From: Trebonia kvetii
GTDB lineage: Bacteria; Actinomycetota; Actinomycetes; Streptosporangiales; Streptosporangiaceae
Direction: 5' to 3'
NCBI RefSeq assembly: GCF_007827045.1
Contig: NZ_RPFW01000002.1
Span: forward strand, 1-64,000
Length of the DNA stretch: 64,000 bases
The notes beneath the pieces were generated by a model, which was not told the origin of the DNA, made no database searches, and saw only the letters and a program-made list of their open reading frames with translations. Positions 15,961 to 25,348 of this stretch are shown here, one piece after another (the first letter of the stretch is position 1; each line of letters starts with the position of its first letter). A program made the position numbers and the translations under genes.

Positions 15961-16877
15961 CAGCCCTGGCCGCCGGCGACCCCATCACCGGGATCGGCCA
16001 CATGCTCGCCCTGCCCTTCGAGGTCCGGGCCTACGTGGTCGGCACGCTCATCGCAGCCGCAGCCGGCCTCATCGGTTACTTCGTGGTCCTGCGCAGCCAG
16101 GTCTTCACCGGCGACGCGCTCTCCCACGTGGCCTTCACCGGCGCCCTTGCCGCCCTCGCGGCCGGCATCGACCTGCGCATCGGGCTCTTCGCCGCCTGCG
16201 TCGTCTTCGCCATCGCCATGACAGCCCTCGGCCGGGACGGCCGGGCCGACGACGTGGTCATCGGCAACCTGTTCGCCTGGATCCTCGGCCTGGGCGTGTT
16301 CTTCCTCACCGTCTACACCACCGGAGCCAGCGCCACCGGCGGCGGCAACAACGGCAGCTCCGGCGTCAACGTCCTGTTCGGATCCATCTTCGGCCTCACC
16401 GCCGGGCAGACCACCACCGCCGCCATCATCGCCGCCGCCGTCATCCTGGCGATCCTGGCGATCGCCCGGCCGCTGCTGTTCGCCTCCGTCGACCCCGCCG
16501 TCGCGGCTGCCCGCGGGGTCCCGGTCCGGCTGCTCGGGCTCGGATTCCTGGTCCTGGCCGGGATCACCGCCGGCGAGGCCACCCAGGCCGTCGGGGCCCT
16601 CCTCATCCTCGGCCTCCTCGCCACGCCGGCGGCCACCGCCCAGCGTCTTACCACCCGCCCGTTCCTGGCCCTGTGGGCGTCCGCCGGGATCGCTGTGGCA
16701 TCCATGTGGGCCGGGCTCGGCATCGCCTACGCCGCCTCCAGCATCCCGCCGTCCTTCGCCATCCTCGCCGTGTCCACCGGCGCCTACGTCGCCGCGCTCG
16801 GCGGAACAGCACTCACCCGCCAGCGCGCCACTCCGGTAAGAGCCGGATCAGCCAGCGGACCTGCCAGCGCCCTGTAA
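15954..16877 (+). CDS. znuB: Zinc ABC transporter permease (second of two)
   Basis: A 307-aa ABC-3 permease related to the preceding one: GYFVVLRSQVFTGDALSHVA, LLFASVDPAVAAARGVPVRL, LILGLLATPAATAQRLT. A Gly/Asn-rich loop (TGGGNNGSSG) lies mid-protein. The ATG at 15954 overlaps the end of the first permease by 7 bp, so this is the last gene of a four-gene coupled operon. Its 3' end abuts the degenerate IS701-type sequence, and no terminator hairpin was seen. Confidence 0.92.
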   Translation: MVTALAAGDPITGIGHMLALPFEVRAYVVGTLIAAAAGLIGYFVVLRSQVFTGDALSHVAFTGALAALAAGIDLRIGLFAACVVFAIAMTALGRDGRADDVVIGNLFAWILGLGVFFLTVYTTGASATGGGNNGSSGVNVLFGSIFGLTAGQTTTAAIIAAAVILAILAIARPLLFASVDPAVAAARGVPVRLLGLGFLVLAGITAGEATQAVGALLILGLLATPAATAQRLTTRPFLALWASAGIAVASMWAGLGIAYAASSIPPSFAILAVSTGAYVAALGGTALTRQRATPVRAGSASGPASAL

Positions 16878-16879
16878 TC

Positions 16880-17673
16880 TTCCGCCCGGTTGCGCGGCCA
16901 GGCCCGGTTTGGTCCAGCCTCCCGCCCGCAGCGAGTAAACCGGTGCCGCTGCCATGCAGCCCAGGCCGCGACATACCCAGCCGCCTGGGAGTCCCCGAAC
17001 GCGACGACGCCCGGGAGGAAGCCGGGCGGAGATGGCCACAAGGCCAGCTGACAGGCTTGGTAGAGGCGGACCTGGTAGTGGTCCAGGCCGGCCTCGTTCT
17101 TGCCGACCCGGAAGCACTCCTCCACGCACCAGCGGGTTCCGGCGACCTTCACCAGGACGGCGAGCGGAACCGGCTGCGGCGTGTGACACAGGTAGAAGGC
17201 CAGCTCAGACGGCCGGCTGATAGAGCGGCGGACCAGCAGCGAGATCTCGGGCCGGGTCGTAGCGAACAGCGCCCAGTCATACCAGCGGCGGCCCTTGGCG
17301 CCGTTCCCGCAGCTCAGGCGGTGCCAGGCTCCTGCGGCGGCCAGGATGTCCGCGCGGCGCGGCCCGGTGGGCGTGGCGACCGCGTGATCGCGGGCGACCG
17401 CCAGCACGTAGGAGATTCCCTCTTCCTCGAGGAAAGCGCGCAGCGGCCCGTTGTCACCGTAGGTCTCGTCCGCCGTGACCCAGGAGAACGGGATCCCGGC
17501 GGCGACTGCCCGTTCGATCATCACCTTCAGGAGCTGCGGCTTCGTCCAGAACCGCCTGTCTTCTGGCACCTGCGCCGCACTCAGCCGGCCCTCGTCCCGG
17601 TCCACGAGCGGGGCAGGTAAAGCTCCCGGTCGATCAGCGCCCGGCCTTTCGGCCGGCATAGGCCAGGAAGACC
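16880..17673 (-). pseudogene. IS701-family transposase, degenerate
   Basis: The minus strand carries pieces in several frames. GVFLAYAGRK and ALIDRELYLPRSW (about 17605-17670) are in different frames. A long frame follows with DEGRLSAAQVPEDRRFWTKP, VTADETYGDN (catalytic Asp) and RWCVEECFRVGKNEAGLDHY (catalytic Glu). These are IS701-family hallmarks. The N-terminal third is missing and at least two frameshifts are present near 17607 and 17640. It is sandwiched between the last permease gene and an lsr2 remnant, and is inactive. Confidence 0.8.
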
Positions 17674-17687
17674 CCGACCGCGGCAGC

Positions 17688-17807
17688 GTCACCGTCGACA
17701 CCGCCAAGGTCCGCGAGTGGGCCAAGGAGCAGGGCATCGAAGTCAAGGACCGCGGCCGTGTCCCGGCTGGCGTCGTCGAGCAGTACCAGACAGCCGCAGG
17801 GGTGTAG
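17688..17807 (+). pseudogene. lsr2: Lsr2 C-terminal fragment
   Basis: The frame reads VDTAKVREWAKEQGIEVKDR then GRVPAGVVEQYQTAAGV and stop. This is the DNA-binding domain of the H-NS-like actinobacterial nucleoid protein Lsr2, with the RGR minor-groove hook and the W-A-x-x-x-G-x-x-V pattern. The N-terminal dimerisation domain is gone and homology stops where IS701 sequence begins. The element therefore truncated, or recombined into, an lsr2 copy. Confidence 0.75.
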
Positions 17808-18095
17808 GCACCTTAGCGGTACCCCCACGGAATCGCGGCCGGGCCCTTGAGATGACAGGGCATAACCGCCCCGGCACCTTGTGGCCTGGCCTGTGGCTGC
17901 GTTGCCGACGACACAACAGCGCTTTTGATGACCACGCGCTATCCGCCTTATGGTCGGCAGTCTATGCATCACAGACTCGCTCGAAGCCCGCTCAGATCAG
18001 GCCGATCGGAGCGGTCGTCTGGGTCGTCGGCGGATGTCCGCTCATGCCGGTCTGCGGTAGTTGCTCGTCGGCGGCGGTCCTGAAATGCTTCGCGC

Positions 18096-18590
18096 ATGTC
18101 TTCCCTCCCCACCTCCGCCGAGGACGTCATCGGTCAGCCAGTCCGGGACCAGTTCGAGGTGTTCATCGATGAGCACCGCAGTGATCTCAACGCGTGCCTG
18201 GACGGGCTGACCGAGGAGCAGGCGCGCCGGTCACTGGTGCCTTCCCGGACCACGTTGCTGGGCCTGGTGAAGCACGCGACCTTCGTCGAGAAGGTCTGGT
18301 TTGACGAGGCCGTCACGTGCCGGTCACGCCGGGAGATCGGCCTCCCCGCGACGCCAGACGAGTCGTTCATTCTTCATGACGACGACACCATCGCCGCAGT
18401 CCAGCAAGCGCATCGCGAGGCATGCGAGTCATCCCGCCGCGCGACAGCATCCCTGGGGCTCGACGACCTGGTCCACGGCAACCGGCGCGGCCCGCTCCCG
18501 CTGCGCTGGGTGTATCTCCACGTGCTGCGCGAACTCGCCCAGCACTGCGGGCACGCAGACATCCTGCGCGAGCAGCTCATCAACGAGTAG
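18096..18590 (+). CDS. DinB/DUF664 family protein
   Basis: A 164-aa four-helix DinB-like protein: QFEVFIDEHRSDLNACLDGL, SRTTLLGLVKHATFVEKVWF, and ELAQHCGHADILREQL at the C-terminus. The His in LVKHATFVE and the C-terminal H-x-x-H (QHCGHAD) are the family's metal-binding histidines. Some DinB relatives are mycothiol- or bacillithiol-dependent transferases, but the substrate here is unknown. The ATG at 18096 gives full length. It is a stand-alone gene. Confidence 0.9.
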   Translation: MSSLPTSAEDVIGQPVRDQFEVFIDEHRSDLNACLDGLTEEQARRSLVPSRTTLLGLVKHATFVEKVWFDEAVTCRSRREIGLPATPDESFILHDDDTIAAVQQAHREACESSRRATASLGLDDLVHGNRRGPLPLRWVYLHVLRELAQHCGHADILREQLINE

Positions 18591-18929
18591 CGCGTCAGGT
18601 ACCCGCTGATGTCGCGATGAGGTTGCTCGGTCGAGTGATTCGGGGCGCGCATAACGGTTGATCTGTCGCGTTGACGAGCCGGTGCGTATGCCCGAGAGAT
18701 CAGGGTTTGCGTCCGGCGAGTCCGGTGGGCCTAACGATTGCCGGCACTTCATAACTGGAATCGGCGTGGTTCAGCTTACTGGCATCGGCCTGTTCCATGC
18801 TGTGCGCCCGGTGGCGAGGGAGGCATGGCAGGTGTTGGTCTGCCTGGGGCCTGCGCTAGCTCGCTGCGATGGTCAGGCTTGGTGATCGGGACTTCTGTGA
18901 GCAGGTACGCACCCGCAGTTGAACTGCGG
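18591..18929. other. Intergenic, about 340 bp, no gene seen
   Basis: Lower-quality coding signal on all frames and no recognisable motif. It separates convergent DinB and cupin genes. Confidence 0.5.
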
Positions 18930-19583
18930 CTAAGACGGCCGCTTGGGACCTTCGGCAAGATCATCCGGGTCCGCTGGCACCAGCCCGGCGAGCGCGAGTA
19001 CAGCGGGATCTGGCGTGGTTCGACCGTGGGGATGCGAGTAATCGGGGTAGGCCCCGCGGTAGCCGCGCATCCGGCCGACGGTTCCGAGCAGCCCGAACAT
19101 CACCTGCTGCACGGCGCGCGGTGGCTTGGTGAACTGGATGACGTCCTGGAACTCCCGGCCGATCAGGGCGAGCTGCAGCAGGCCGGGCACCCCCTTGGCG
19201 TCGGTCTTGCCGGCATTGGCCAGCCCGAACAGTGTCGCGATCATCAGCTCGAAACGGGGATTCGCCGGCGAGATCTCGATCAGGACCTGGGCGTCCTCGT
19301 CTCCGTCGTTCCACCAGTCGTGTGTGGTGCCAGCCGGAGCGGCCACCTCTTCCCCGGCGGTAAGGGTCCGCTCCACACCGCCAAGGCGGGTTCCGAGCCT
19401 GCCGGACACGACGTGGTACCGCTCCTGGATCTGCGGGTGGATGTGCTCGCCGACGACTGCGCCGTGCGGCCGGACGGTCAGATGCACCAGGAATGACTGC
19501 CCCCGGCTGTCCTCGTCGCCGCGCAGCACTACCGCATGCTCGCCGGTGATCTTGTTCTCGTAGGTGTCGCCGCAACGTGACAC
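18930..19583 (-). CDS. Cupin-domain protein
   Basis: A 217-aa protein with an N-terminal cupin. Motif 1 is GEHIHPQIQERYHVVSGRLG, including the His-x-His, Glu and His metal ligands. Motif 2 is near AGTTHDWWNDGDEDAQVLIE. The C-terminal 90 residues (FELMIATLFGLANAGKTDAK, FTKPPRAVQQVMFG) form a helical extension seen in actinobacterial cupins of unknown function. The GTG at 19583 is chosen for its AGGAGG seven bases upstream. The divergent neighbour is a truncated methyltransferase. Confidence 0.85.
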   Translation of the reverse strand: MSRCGDTYENKITGEHAVVLRGDEDSRGQSFLVHLTVRPHGAVVGEHIHPQIQERYHVVSGRLGTRLGGVERTLTAGEEVAAPAGTTHDWWNDGDEDAQVLIEISPANPRFELMIATLFGLANAGKTDAKGVPGLLQLALIGREFQDVIQFTKPPRAVQQVMFGLLGTVGRMRGYRGAYPDYSHPHGRTTPDPAVLALAGLVPADPDDLAEGPKRPS

Positions 19584-19679
19584 TAAGGCCTCCTGTGACC
19601 TGGCCGACCCTCTGCAGGCACTGCCTCTTGGAGGCTGATTCCCAGGTGCACTGTTTGTCAAGGGCCCGGCGACGAGCCC

Positions 19680-20489
19680 TTGCCGCAATTTGCCGTTCCG
19701 CGCCAGGGTCCAGGTCGGTGCCATCCAGCCGGAGCTCGGCGGTGGCTTGTTTCCGGCGGCCCGCGGTCCTTGCGCGACTGGGTCCTGGAGCAGGAGTTGC
19801 TGGAGCAGGAGTTGCTGGAGTGGCGGTGGCTTGAGCACCTCGAGGACTTCGTCCGCACCGGTCATAACGTCCTGGCGCACGACGGCCTCTCCGGCGACGC
19901 CTGGGGCGTCTATCAGCGCGGCATGCGCAGCGTCGCCGGCCTTTCCTCGGCGGAGGTGGCGCGCCGGGTGCCCGTGCCCGAAGGGGCACGGCAGATGCTG
20001 GACATCGGCGGCTCACACGGTTACTACTCGGTGGTCATCTGTCGTCGCCATCCCGGCCTGCGGTCGGTTGTTCTCGATCTTCCCCAGGTGATCTGCCATG
20101 CCGCTCCGCTGCTGGCCCAGGAAGGGATGGGCGACCGCGTGGTGCACCGGGCCGGGGACGCCACGACCGATGGCTTCGGAACCGCGGCATTCGACCTTGT
20201 GTTCATCGCCAACGCCGTTCACCATTTTGATGTGCCGACCAACCGTGACCTGGCCCGGCGGGCGGCTCACGCCCTGCGCCCGGGAGGCTTCTTCGTCATC
20301 CTCGATTTCGTCAGGCCGCGCTCGCCGAAGGATGCCGGGCAGGTCGGCACCGTCAACGATATGTTCTTCGCGCTGAGCAGCGCTTCCGGCACCTGGTCCA
20401 GCGAGGAGCTCAGCCGGCGCCTGGACGTCGGCCGGGTAACCAGCACAGCGGTCTCGTACATGGGGTTCGCCGCCAAGGCCGTGCGATAA
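19680..20489 (+). pseudogene. SAM-dependent O-methyltransferase, probably 5'-truncated
   Basis: The methyltransferase domain is intact: MLDIGGSHGYYSVVICRRHP (SAM loop, about residue 107), SVVLDLPQV (the acidic ribose-binding residue), DLVFIANAVHHF and LRPGGFFVILDF. The N-terminal dimerisation/winged-helix half that family members of about 335 aa carry is not recognisable. No good start codon exists upstream; the best is TTG at 19680 without a ribosome site. A 15-bp in-frame duplication lies at 19785-19814. It is called a truncated gene, though an unusual short enzyme cannot be excluded. Confidence 0.6.
19785..19814 (+). repeat. 15-bp tandem duplication in the methyltransferase frame
   Basis: CTGGAGCAGGAGTTG occurs twice in tandem and encodes LEQEL twice in frame. 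A third, diverged start (CTGGAGTGG) follows. Confidence 0.9.
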
Positions 20490-21288
20490 CGAACCAGTTC
20501 GGGTGCATGCCGAAGACGCTCTCATGACCGCGTAGCCGTCGGGTCGGCGCCAGGATGCCGCAGCCACGCGGACCCAGCCCGCCCGGATGCTCTCCCCTGC
20601 GGGTCCTCCTGACGTCGCGGCAGTCAGCCGCTGCCCCGGCCAATTTGGCCAACGCCAAATGCGGTCGCTCTAGCAGGGCTAAGGACGCCCAAGACTGGAT
20701 AATCTGCGCGCGGCCACCCGCGGAGTCGGCACGGCTCCCAGGCACTCCGATTCGGCAGGCGCAGGGAGCCTTCTCTTCGCCGCCCACGCTGCTGCGCCGC
20801 CGGAAGGCTCATCGGCCGGATGCGGGGCATCAGGATCTGATCCGCGATCTCGGTGAGCTCCCATCGGGAGCCTGTAAGCACGGCTCCCGGTGACACCCCA
20901 GCTGGCAGGCTAGTCAGGTCGTTCCGGCGGCTCGGCCGCGCTGGACCCATCAGACGCCTCGGGCCGGAGCGATCTTAATCAGCCAGCATAGGTTTTGCCG
21001 CACTCAACCAGGCTCCATTACCAGATGGACGTCTTGCTCCTTGTCTCGCTTGTGCTTCATGCAAGGCCGTTGGGCGTGGCCAACTAGTTTCCATCCGGCA
21101 TCAGTTCGATTGCAGTTGTCCCCTTTTACTCTGACGGCCCTTCCGGGGTACGTATAAGGCTGTCAGGATGACGGTTTTCCGGTTTGCGAACAACAGAGCG
21201 CTCACATAGGCGCCACTTAGAGGTGTTCAGCCGGGCCGAAGCCCTGCTTTCGCAGCCCCGCTGAATAGCTAAAGGGGAGCGAAAGGCA
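20490..21288. other. Intergenic, about 800 bp, no gene seen
   Basis: No frame shows a recognisable family. The near-palindrome GGCCAATTTGGCC (20638-20650) stands out. The right part (20960-21290) is less GC-rich and probably holds the promoter of the coiled-coil protein gene. Confidence 0.5.
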
Positions 21289-21981
21289 ATGGATACCACT
21301 GAAGTCGAAACCCCGCACCAGCATCCAGAGCCGCAACGGCGCCGCAGGCTGACCAGACGCGTGATCCTGACCGCAGGTTTCGTCGTAACCCTGCTCATCG
21401 GCGTCGGCATCGGGTCTGCGACGCAGAACACGGGTGTCAGCCAGAGCACCTACAACGCATCGCAGGCACGGGTCTCTTCACTGAAGAGCCAGGTGTCTTC
21501 GCTGAAGAGCCAAGTGTCCTCGCTCAAGGGCAAAGTGGTTGTGCTTCAGACGGACGTCAGCAGCGCTAACGCCGCTCTCACCACAGAACAGATCAAGGCA
21601 GAAACCGCGCAGCAGACCGCGAACGCAAATGCGGCATCCGCCTACCGTGACCAGGAGGCAGCTCTCACGGCTCAGCAAAAGCAGGTGGCGGGCGAACAGC
21701 GCACTCTGAAGCAGGAACTGGGCCAGGTTCAGGCGAGCAGCATCGATGCCGACGGCACGTACATCGTGGGCCAGGACGTCAAGGTCGGCACCTTTCACAC
21801 GAACGGCTCGGGTGATACTGGGCAGAACGACTGCTACTACGCCACGCTGAGCAGCACCAACGGCAGCCTCGACAGCATCATCTCGAACGATAACTTCGAC
21901 GGACCGGAGACAATCAGCCTCAGCGGCGTTTATGCCTTCCAGATCAACGGGCCGTGCACATGGGTCTTGGTTCCCCAATGA
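21289..21981 (+). CDS. Membrane-anchored coiled-coil protein with C-terminal beta domain
   Basis: A 230-aa protein. A basic cytoplasmic tail ends in RRRRLTRR, followed by one membrane helix (VILTAGFVVTLLIGVGIGSA). Next is a coiled coil with three near-identical heptads (SSLKSQV, SSLKSQV, SSLKGKV), then a Gln/Ala-rich helix. The extracellular C-terminal domain begins at DGTYIVGQDVKVGTFHTNG, contains DCYYATLSSTNG and DNFDGPETISL, and ends CTWVLV. The order GTY..G-DV..GTF...C-YYA.L...S.I..N...G...I..S may allow a Cys-Cys disulfide. Such beta domains recur in actinobacterial cell-surface proteins of unknown role. AAAGGGGAG precedes the ATG. Confidence 0.8.
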   Translation: MDTTEVETPHQHPEPQRRRRLTRRVILTAGFVVTLLIGVGIGSATQNTGVSQSTYNASQARVSSLKSQVSSLKSQVSSLKGKVVVLQTDVSSANAALTTEQIKAETAQQTANANAASAYRDQEAALTAQQKQVAGEQRTLKQELGQVQASSIDADGTYIVGQDVKVGTFHTNGSGDTGQNDCYYATLSSTNGSLDSIISNDNFDGPETISLSGVYAFQINGPCTWVLVPQ

Positions 21982-22460
21982 GACAGCAGGCCCATCCCCG
22001 TAGGTAAGTGGCCACCGGCATGACGCGAGCCCACCCTGACTGGCGGTGTGGCTGCGGTAGAGCCACTCCAGCAGCTCCTGCCCCACCACCCTGGTTAGGG
22101 TGTCGCACGCGAGAACTCCCGCCCGTGCTGCCGAACCCAGGCATCGGTGGATAACCGGCAGGGATCTCATGAGCGGGCCGTACGCGAACCGCCGTTAGGC
22201 GCGTTGGGCGTCATGCGCGTTTCTCTCGCCGGGATCGCGCCCGAACTGGTCGATCTGCGTGGTGCCGTAGTCACTGGTGATTTAGGCATCTGCATGCATG
22301 TCCGGGTGGATGCCGGACGGATCGCGAGCACGCCCTGTGGAAGCTGCGCGCCGGCAGCACCGTCAATTACGGCTAGCCGAACGGACCCGGCCTACCCGCC
22401 ACCGTCACGATCTCGGGGGGCACTTCCAGCGAGCGGGTCACGGCAGGCGCCGGACGCGGT
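21982..22460. other. Intergenic, about 480 bp, no gene seen
   Basis: No gene is supported. It lies between convergent genes and ends at the terminator hairpin of the sedolisin gene. Confidence 0.5.
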
Positions 22461-22493
22461 GACAGCGGGCCCGGTGGTTCCGGGCCCGCTGTC
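22461..22493 (-). terminator. Hairpin terminator of the sedolisin gene
   Basis: A perfect 14-bp stem (GACAGCGGGCCCGG at 22461-22474 pairing with 22480-22493) with a 5-nt loop lies 16 nt past the stop codon. There is no U-run, as is common in actinobacteria. Confidence 0.8.
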
Positions 22494-22508
22494 ACTGTCG
22501 GGGCAGGG

Positions 22509-24020
22509 TCAGCCGGCTGCGAGCGCCGGGGCCAGGTTGGCCGCGTTCGGAGTGCCCAGGCCCGTGACCGGGTCCCAGCCCTGGGTGGCGGGGAAACCGG
22601 GGACCGTGGGGGCGGCGGCGCCGTTGTTGCCGGTGGTCACGTCGTAGAAGTACGTGCCGTAATTCGGGCCCGAGGCCAGCTTGTACAGCGTCGGGTTGAT
22701 CAGGCCGAGGCCGTGGCCCGCGATCTGGTCGGCGATCGCGACGATGCCGCCGAACTGCGGCGACGACGCGGACGTGCCGCCAACCACATACCAGCCCGCG
22801 CTGCACGGGTTGTCCGGCGGGCAGAGCAGGCCGCCCGTGGCGTCGCCGGGCGCGGTGTCATACACCAGCACACCGGTCCGCGAGCTTGCCTGGTAGGCGA
22901 CGTCAGGCACGCCGCGACCGCTCGTGATCGGGGTCGAGCCGGCCGGCAGCGTGGCCTGGTAGGACGGCTTGGCGAACACGTGGCTGAACCCGCCGCCGCT
23001 GTCGATCCAGCCGATCTCGCGCACGCCCGGGTTGCTCTGGCAGGTAGCCGGCGGGTCGGCCGAGTCCACGCTGGTCCCGGTGATCGGGTCGGTGCACAGG
23101 TACGTGCCGCCGACAGCGGTCACCAGGGGATCGGAGGCAGGCCACCCCACCGTCGGGAACGGGAAGTCACTCGCCCCGCTGCCCCCGACCGGCGACTTGG
23201 GCGGGTTGGCGCTGCCGCCGTCGCCTGAGCTGGCCAGCACTGTTACGCCGTTGGCGGCCGCGTCGGTGAACGCGTCCCGCAGGTTGAGGAGCGACTTGGT
23301 GCTATTGAACGCCTCCTCGGCGGATCCGAAGCTCTGCGAGATGACCGTCGCCTGGTGGTGGTCGACGATGAACTTCTCGGCCTTCATCATCGCCGGGAAG
23401 CCCTGCACGCCCAGGGTCTCGGCGACGTTCGTGGTGACGAGGAGGATGTTCGCCCTCGGGGCGATCGCGTGGACCCATTCCACGTCGAGGCTGGTCTCCA
23501 GCGCCCAGGCGTTACGGGCCTGCAAGCCTGGGTTCTTGGCGCCCGCCGGGGGCGCCTTCACCTGAGTGTTGCCGTCCCAGAAGACGTGGGTGAAGGTGGG
23601 CGTCCCGGCCGCGCAGCTGGCGCCCGGCTCGCCGCACATGTGCGGCAGGCCGAATTGGGTGTCGAAGTTGGCGAGGTCGGAAGCCATGTTCGGGTTGCCG
23701 AACGAGTCGATGATCGCGACGGTGACGCCCTGGCCTTGCTTGCCCGCCGCGTACAGCGGCGAGAGGTTATACGAATTCTCCATCGAGGCCGGGTTGAAGC
23801 AGCGACGGGCGGCCGGGACGGCGCTGGCGCAGTCCGCCTGGCTCGGCGGGGTGATGCTGCCGTCAAGCCACTGTGCGTCGCTGAAGGCCGGATTCGGGGT
23901 CGGCAGCGCCATCGCGGCGGTGTGCCCGGTGGCGCCCGACAGGGCGAGTGCGGCGACCGCAAGAACTACTCCGGCCGCGGGTGACATCCGTCTGATCCCT
24001 TTTAGGGTCATATAGGACAA
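22509..24020 (-). CDS. Secreted sedolisin (S53) serine-carboxyl protease
   Basis: A 503-aa exported acid protease of the kumamolisin/sedolisin family. A signal peptide (hydrophobic VVLAVAALALSGATG) is followed by a mature region. The catalytic Glu and Asp are in WALETSLDVEW, the oxyanion Asp in LASSGDGGS, and the nucleophile Ser in GGTSASSPQFGG. The C-terminal GLGLINPTLYKLA and DVTTGNNG calcium-site region is present. The large propeptide typical of sedolisins appears short or absent. The TTG at 24020 is preferred because GGAGG lies five bases upstream; the ATG at 24011 is the alternative. It probably acts outside the cell on peptides at low pH. Confidence 0.9.
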   Translation of the reverse strand: MSYMTLKGIRRMSPAAGVVLAVAALALSGATGHTAAMALPTPNPAFSDAQWLDGSITPPSQADCASAVPAARRCFNPASMENSYNLSPLYAAGKQGQGVTVAIIDSFGNPNMASDLANFDTQFGLPHMCGEPGASCAAGTPTFTHVFWDGNTQVKAPPAGAKNPGLQARNAWALETSLDVEWVHAIAPRANILLVTTNVAETLGVQGFPAMMKAEKFIVDHHQATVISQSFGSAEEAFNSTKSLLNLRDAFTDAAANGVTVLASSGDGGSANPPKSPVGGSGASDFPFPTVGWPASDPLVTAVGGTYLCTDPITGTSVDSADPPATCQSNPGVREIGWIDSGGGFSHVFAKPSYQATLPAGSTPITSGRGVPDVAYQASSRTGVLVYDTAPGDATGGLLCPPDNPCSAGWYVVGGTSASSPQFGGIVAIADQIAGHGLGLINPTLYKLASGPNYGTYFYDVTTGNNGAAAPTVPGFPATQGWDPVTGLGTPNAANLAPALAAG

Positions 24021-24522
24021 CTTTTCCTCCCGTGTATGGGTGATCGGAGTTAATGTTCTTCCAGAGGCACCGCCTGCCGCAATACCTTGATCGTCACTGT
24101 CCACACGTACGGCACCAGGCCACTCCACGGGCCGCGCCTGATGCACAAGTTCAGCTTCAACCGACCGCAACCCAGCAGGTGCGCAACCCGCGATACCTGC
24201 CACCGTCAAATCGTGGCCCAAGTCCGGTTATCTACAGCGCCGGTCGATGGTGGGTCTAACCGATTTTCAAGGGGCAAGCAGGAGCATTTCCCGCGCCGGT
24301 CTGCGAGAAAAGGGGCATTTCACCGTTCCTGCCGGGTGCCGCTGCGCAGAACGCCGGATTCGGCACGCGCCTTCGGCGGTGGGCCGACCTGCATCGTCGC
24401 CACATGACGATCATGGCGGGGGGCCTCTGGAGCCCGCTGGCACGGCTGTTGGCAGCACAGAGTCGGTGATCCGGCATGCTCCTTTAGGAGGCGCTGTGCC
24501 GGCTGGTGTCTCTGGCTGGGGG
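24021..24522. other. Intergenic, about 500 bp, no gene seen
   Basis: No family was recognised on either strand. The left part must carry the sedolisin promoter. Confidence 0.5.
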
Positions 24523-25095
24523 TTAGCGGACCATGCGCAGCGCGACCTTGCGATTGCCGCCGTTTTGGCTGACCAGTGCGAACCACAGTGGCAGCAGGGC
24601 GTCGACGGTTGCCGTCGCGGTGGCGTCGCCGACAAAGGCCGGCTCGAGGCCGACGGCGCTGATGAGTTCCTCGGCAGCCGCCCGCGCCTCGGGATCGGCG
24701 GCGAAGAACAGGTTCGCGCCGGCCACCGGGTCAGCGAAGTTCTCCCAGCCGAGGGAGTTGAACGCGCGTACGTACCGGGCCGACGGGGCGGCGGCCGCGA
24801 TTAGCGCCCGGCTGTCGGGCTCCGGCGCGCCCATCCTGTTCACCGCGTCGATCACCACCTTGCCCGCGAGTGCTGCCCCCTGCTCGTTCACGACATCCGG
24901 CACGGCTTGGCCGGGGACGGCCAGCAGCACCACCTCGGCGTCTTTGAGCGCCTCACCGATGCTGCGCACCGGAGCGCCGCCTGGGCCCTGGCCGGACCCG
25001 TCCCGTGCTCCGTAGACCACCTCGTGCCCGGCCGCGCGCCACTTGCTCCCGAGCGTTCCGCCGATGTTGCCCTTGCCGATCACCGCGATCCTCAT
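24523..25095 (-). CDS. NADPH-dependent F420 reductase-like NAD(P)-binding protein
   Basis: A 190-aa Rossmann protein: RIAVIGKGNIGGTLGSKWRA (G-x-G-x-x-G dinucleotide loop), VVYGARDGSG, then AEVVLLAVPGQAV and GKVVIDAVNRMG. RYVRAFNSLGWENF is typical of the F420H2:NADP oxidoreductase-like family (FNO/NpdG and relatives). It may transfer hydride between F420 and NADP, but many relatives have other substrates. The ATG at 25095 starts the first strand directly. It is a stand-alone gene. Confidence 0.85.
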   Translation of the reverse strand: MRIAVIGKGNIGGTLGSKWRAAGHEVVYGARDGSGQGPGGAPVRSIGEALKDAEVVLLAVPGQAVPDVVNEQGAALAGKVVIDAVNRMGAPEPDSRALIAAAAPSARYVRAFNSLGWENFADPVAGANLFFAADPEARAAAEELISAVGLEPAFVGDATATATVDALLPLWFALVSQNGGNRKVALRMVR

Positions 25096-25348
25096 GCTCC
25101 GGCAACCAGTGTGACGGCGGTCTCATTCCCTGCCGTACCGTCGCAGCCAGGCCACGAATACGACAGCTCATGCTGCGCTGCGTAATCAACCCTTGCCTGG
25201 CGTGACGCGCAATGCCGCCGCTATGGGCGGCATCGGGCGTTTCGGCGTTGAGCCGTTGAGGGGCGCCGTGCGGGGTGATCTGCGGCTTTGGCGCGGGTGA
25301 GGCGGAATGGGCGGTGATATCGTCCCTGGAGCGCCGGCCGCGCGGCCC

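Noticed and set aside
14883..16877. A 664-codon frame running through znuC and the first permease
   Set aside because: Only its last 307 codons are a real permease; the upstream part is the out-of-frame reading of znuC and the first permease.
20638..20650. GGCCAATTTGGCC as an operator
   Set aside because: One central mismatch, no adjacent start codon or regulator; kept only as a note in the gap description.
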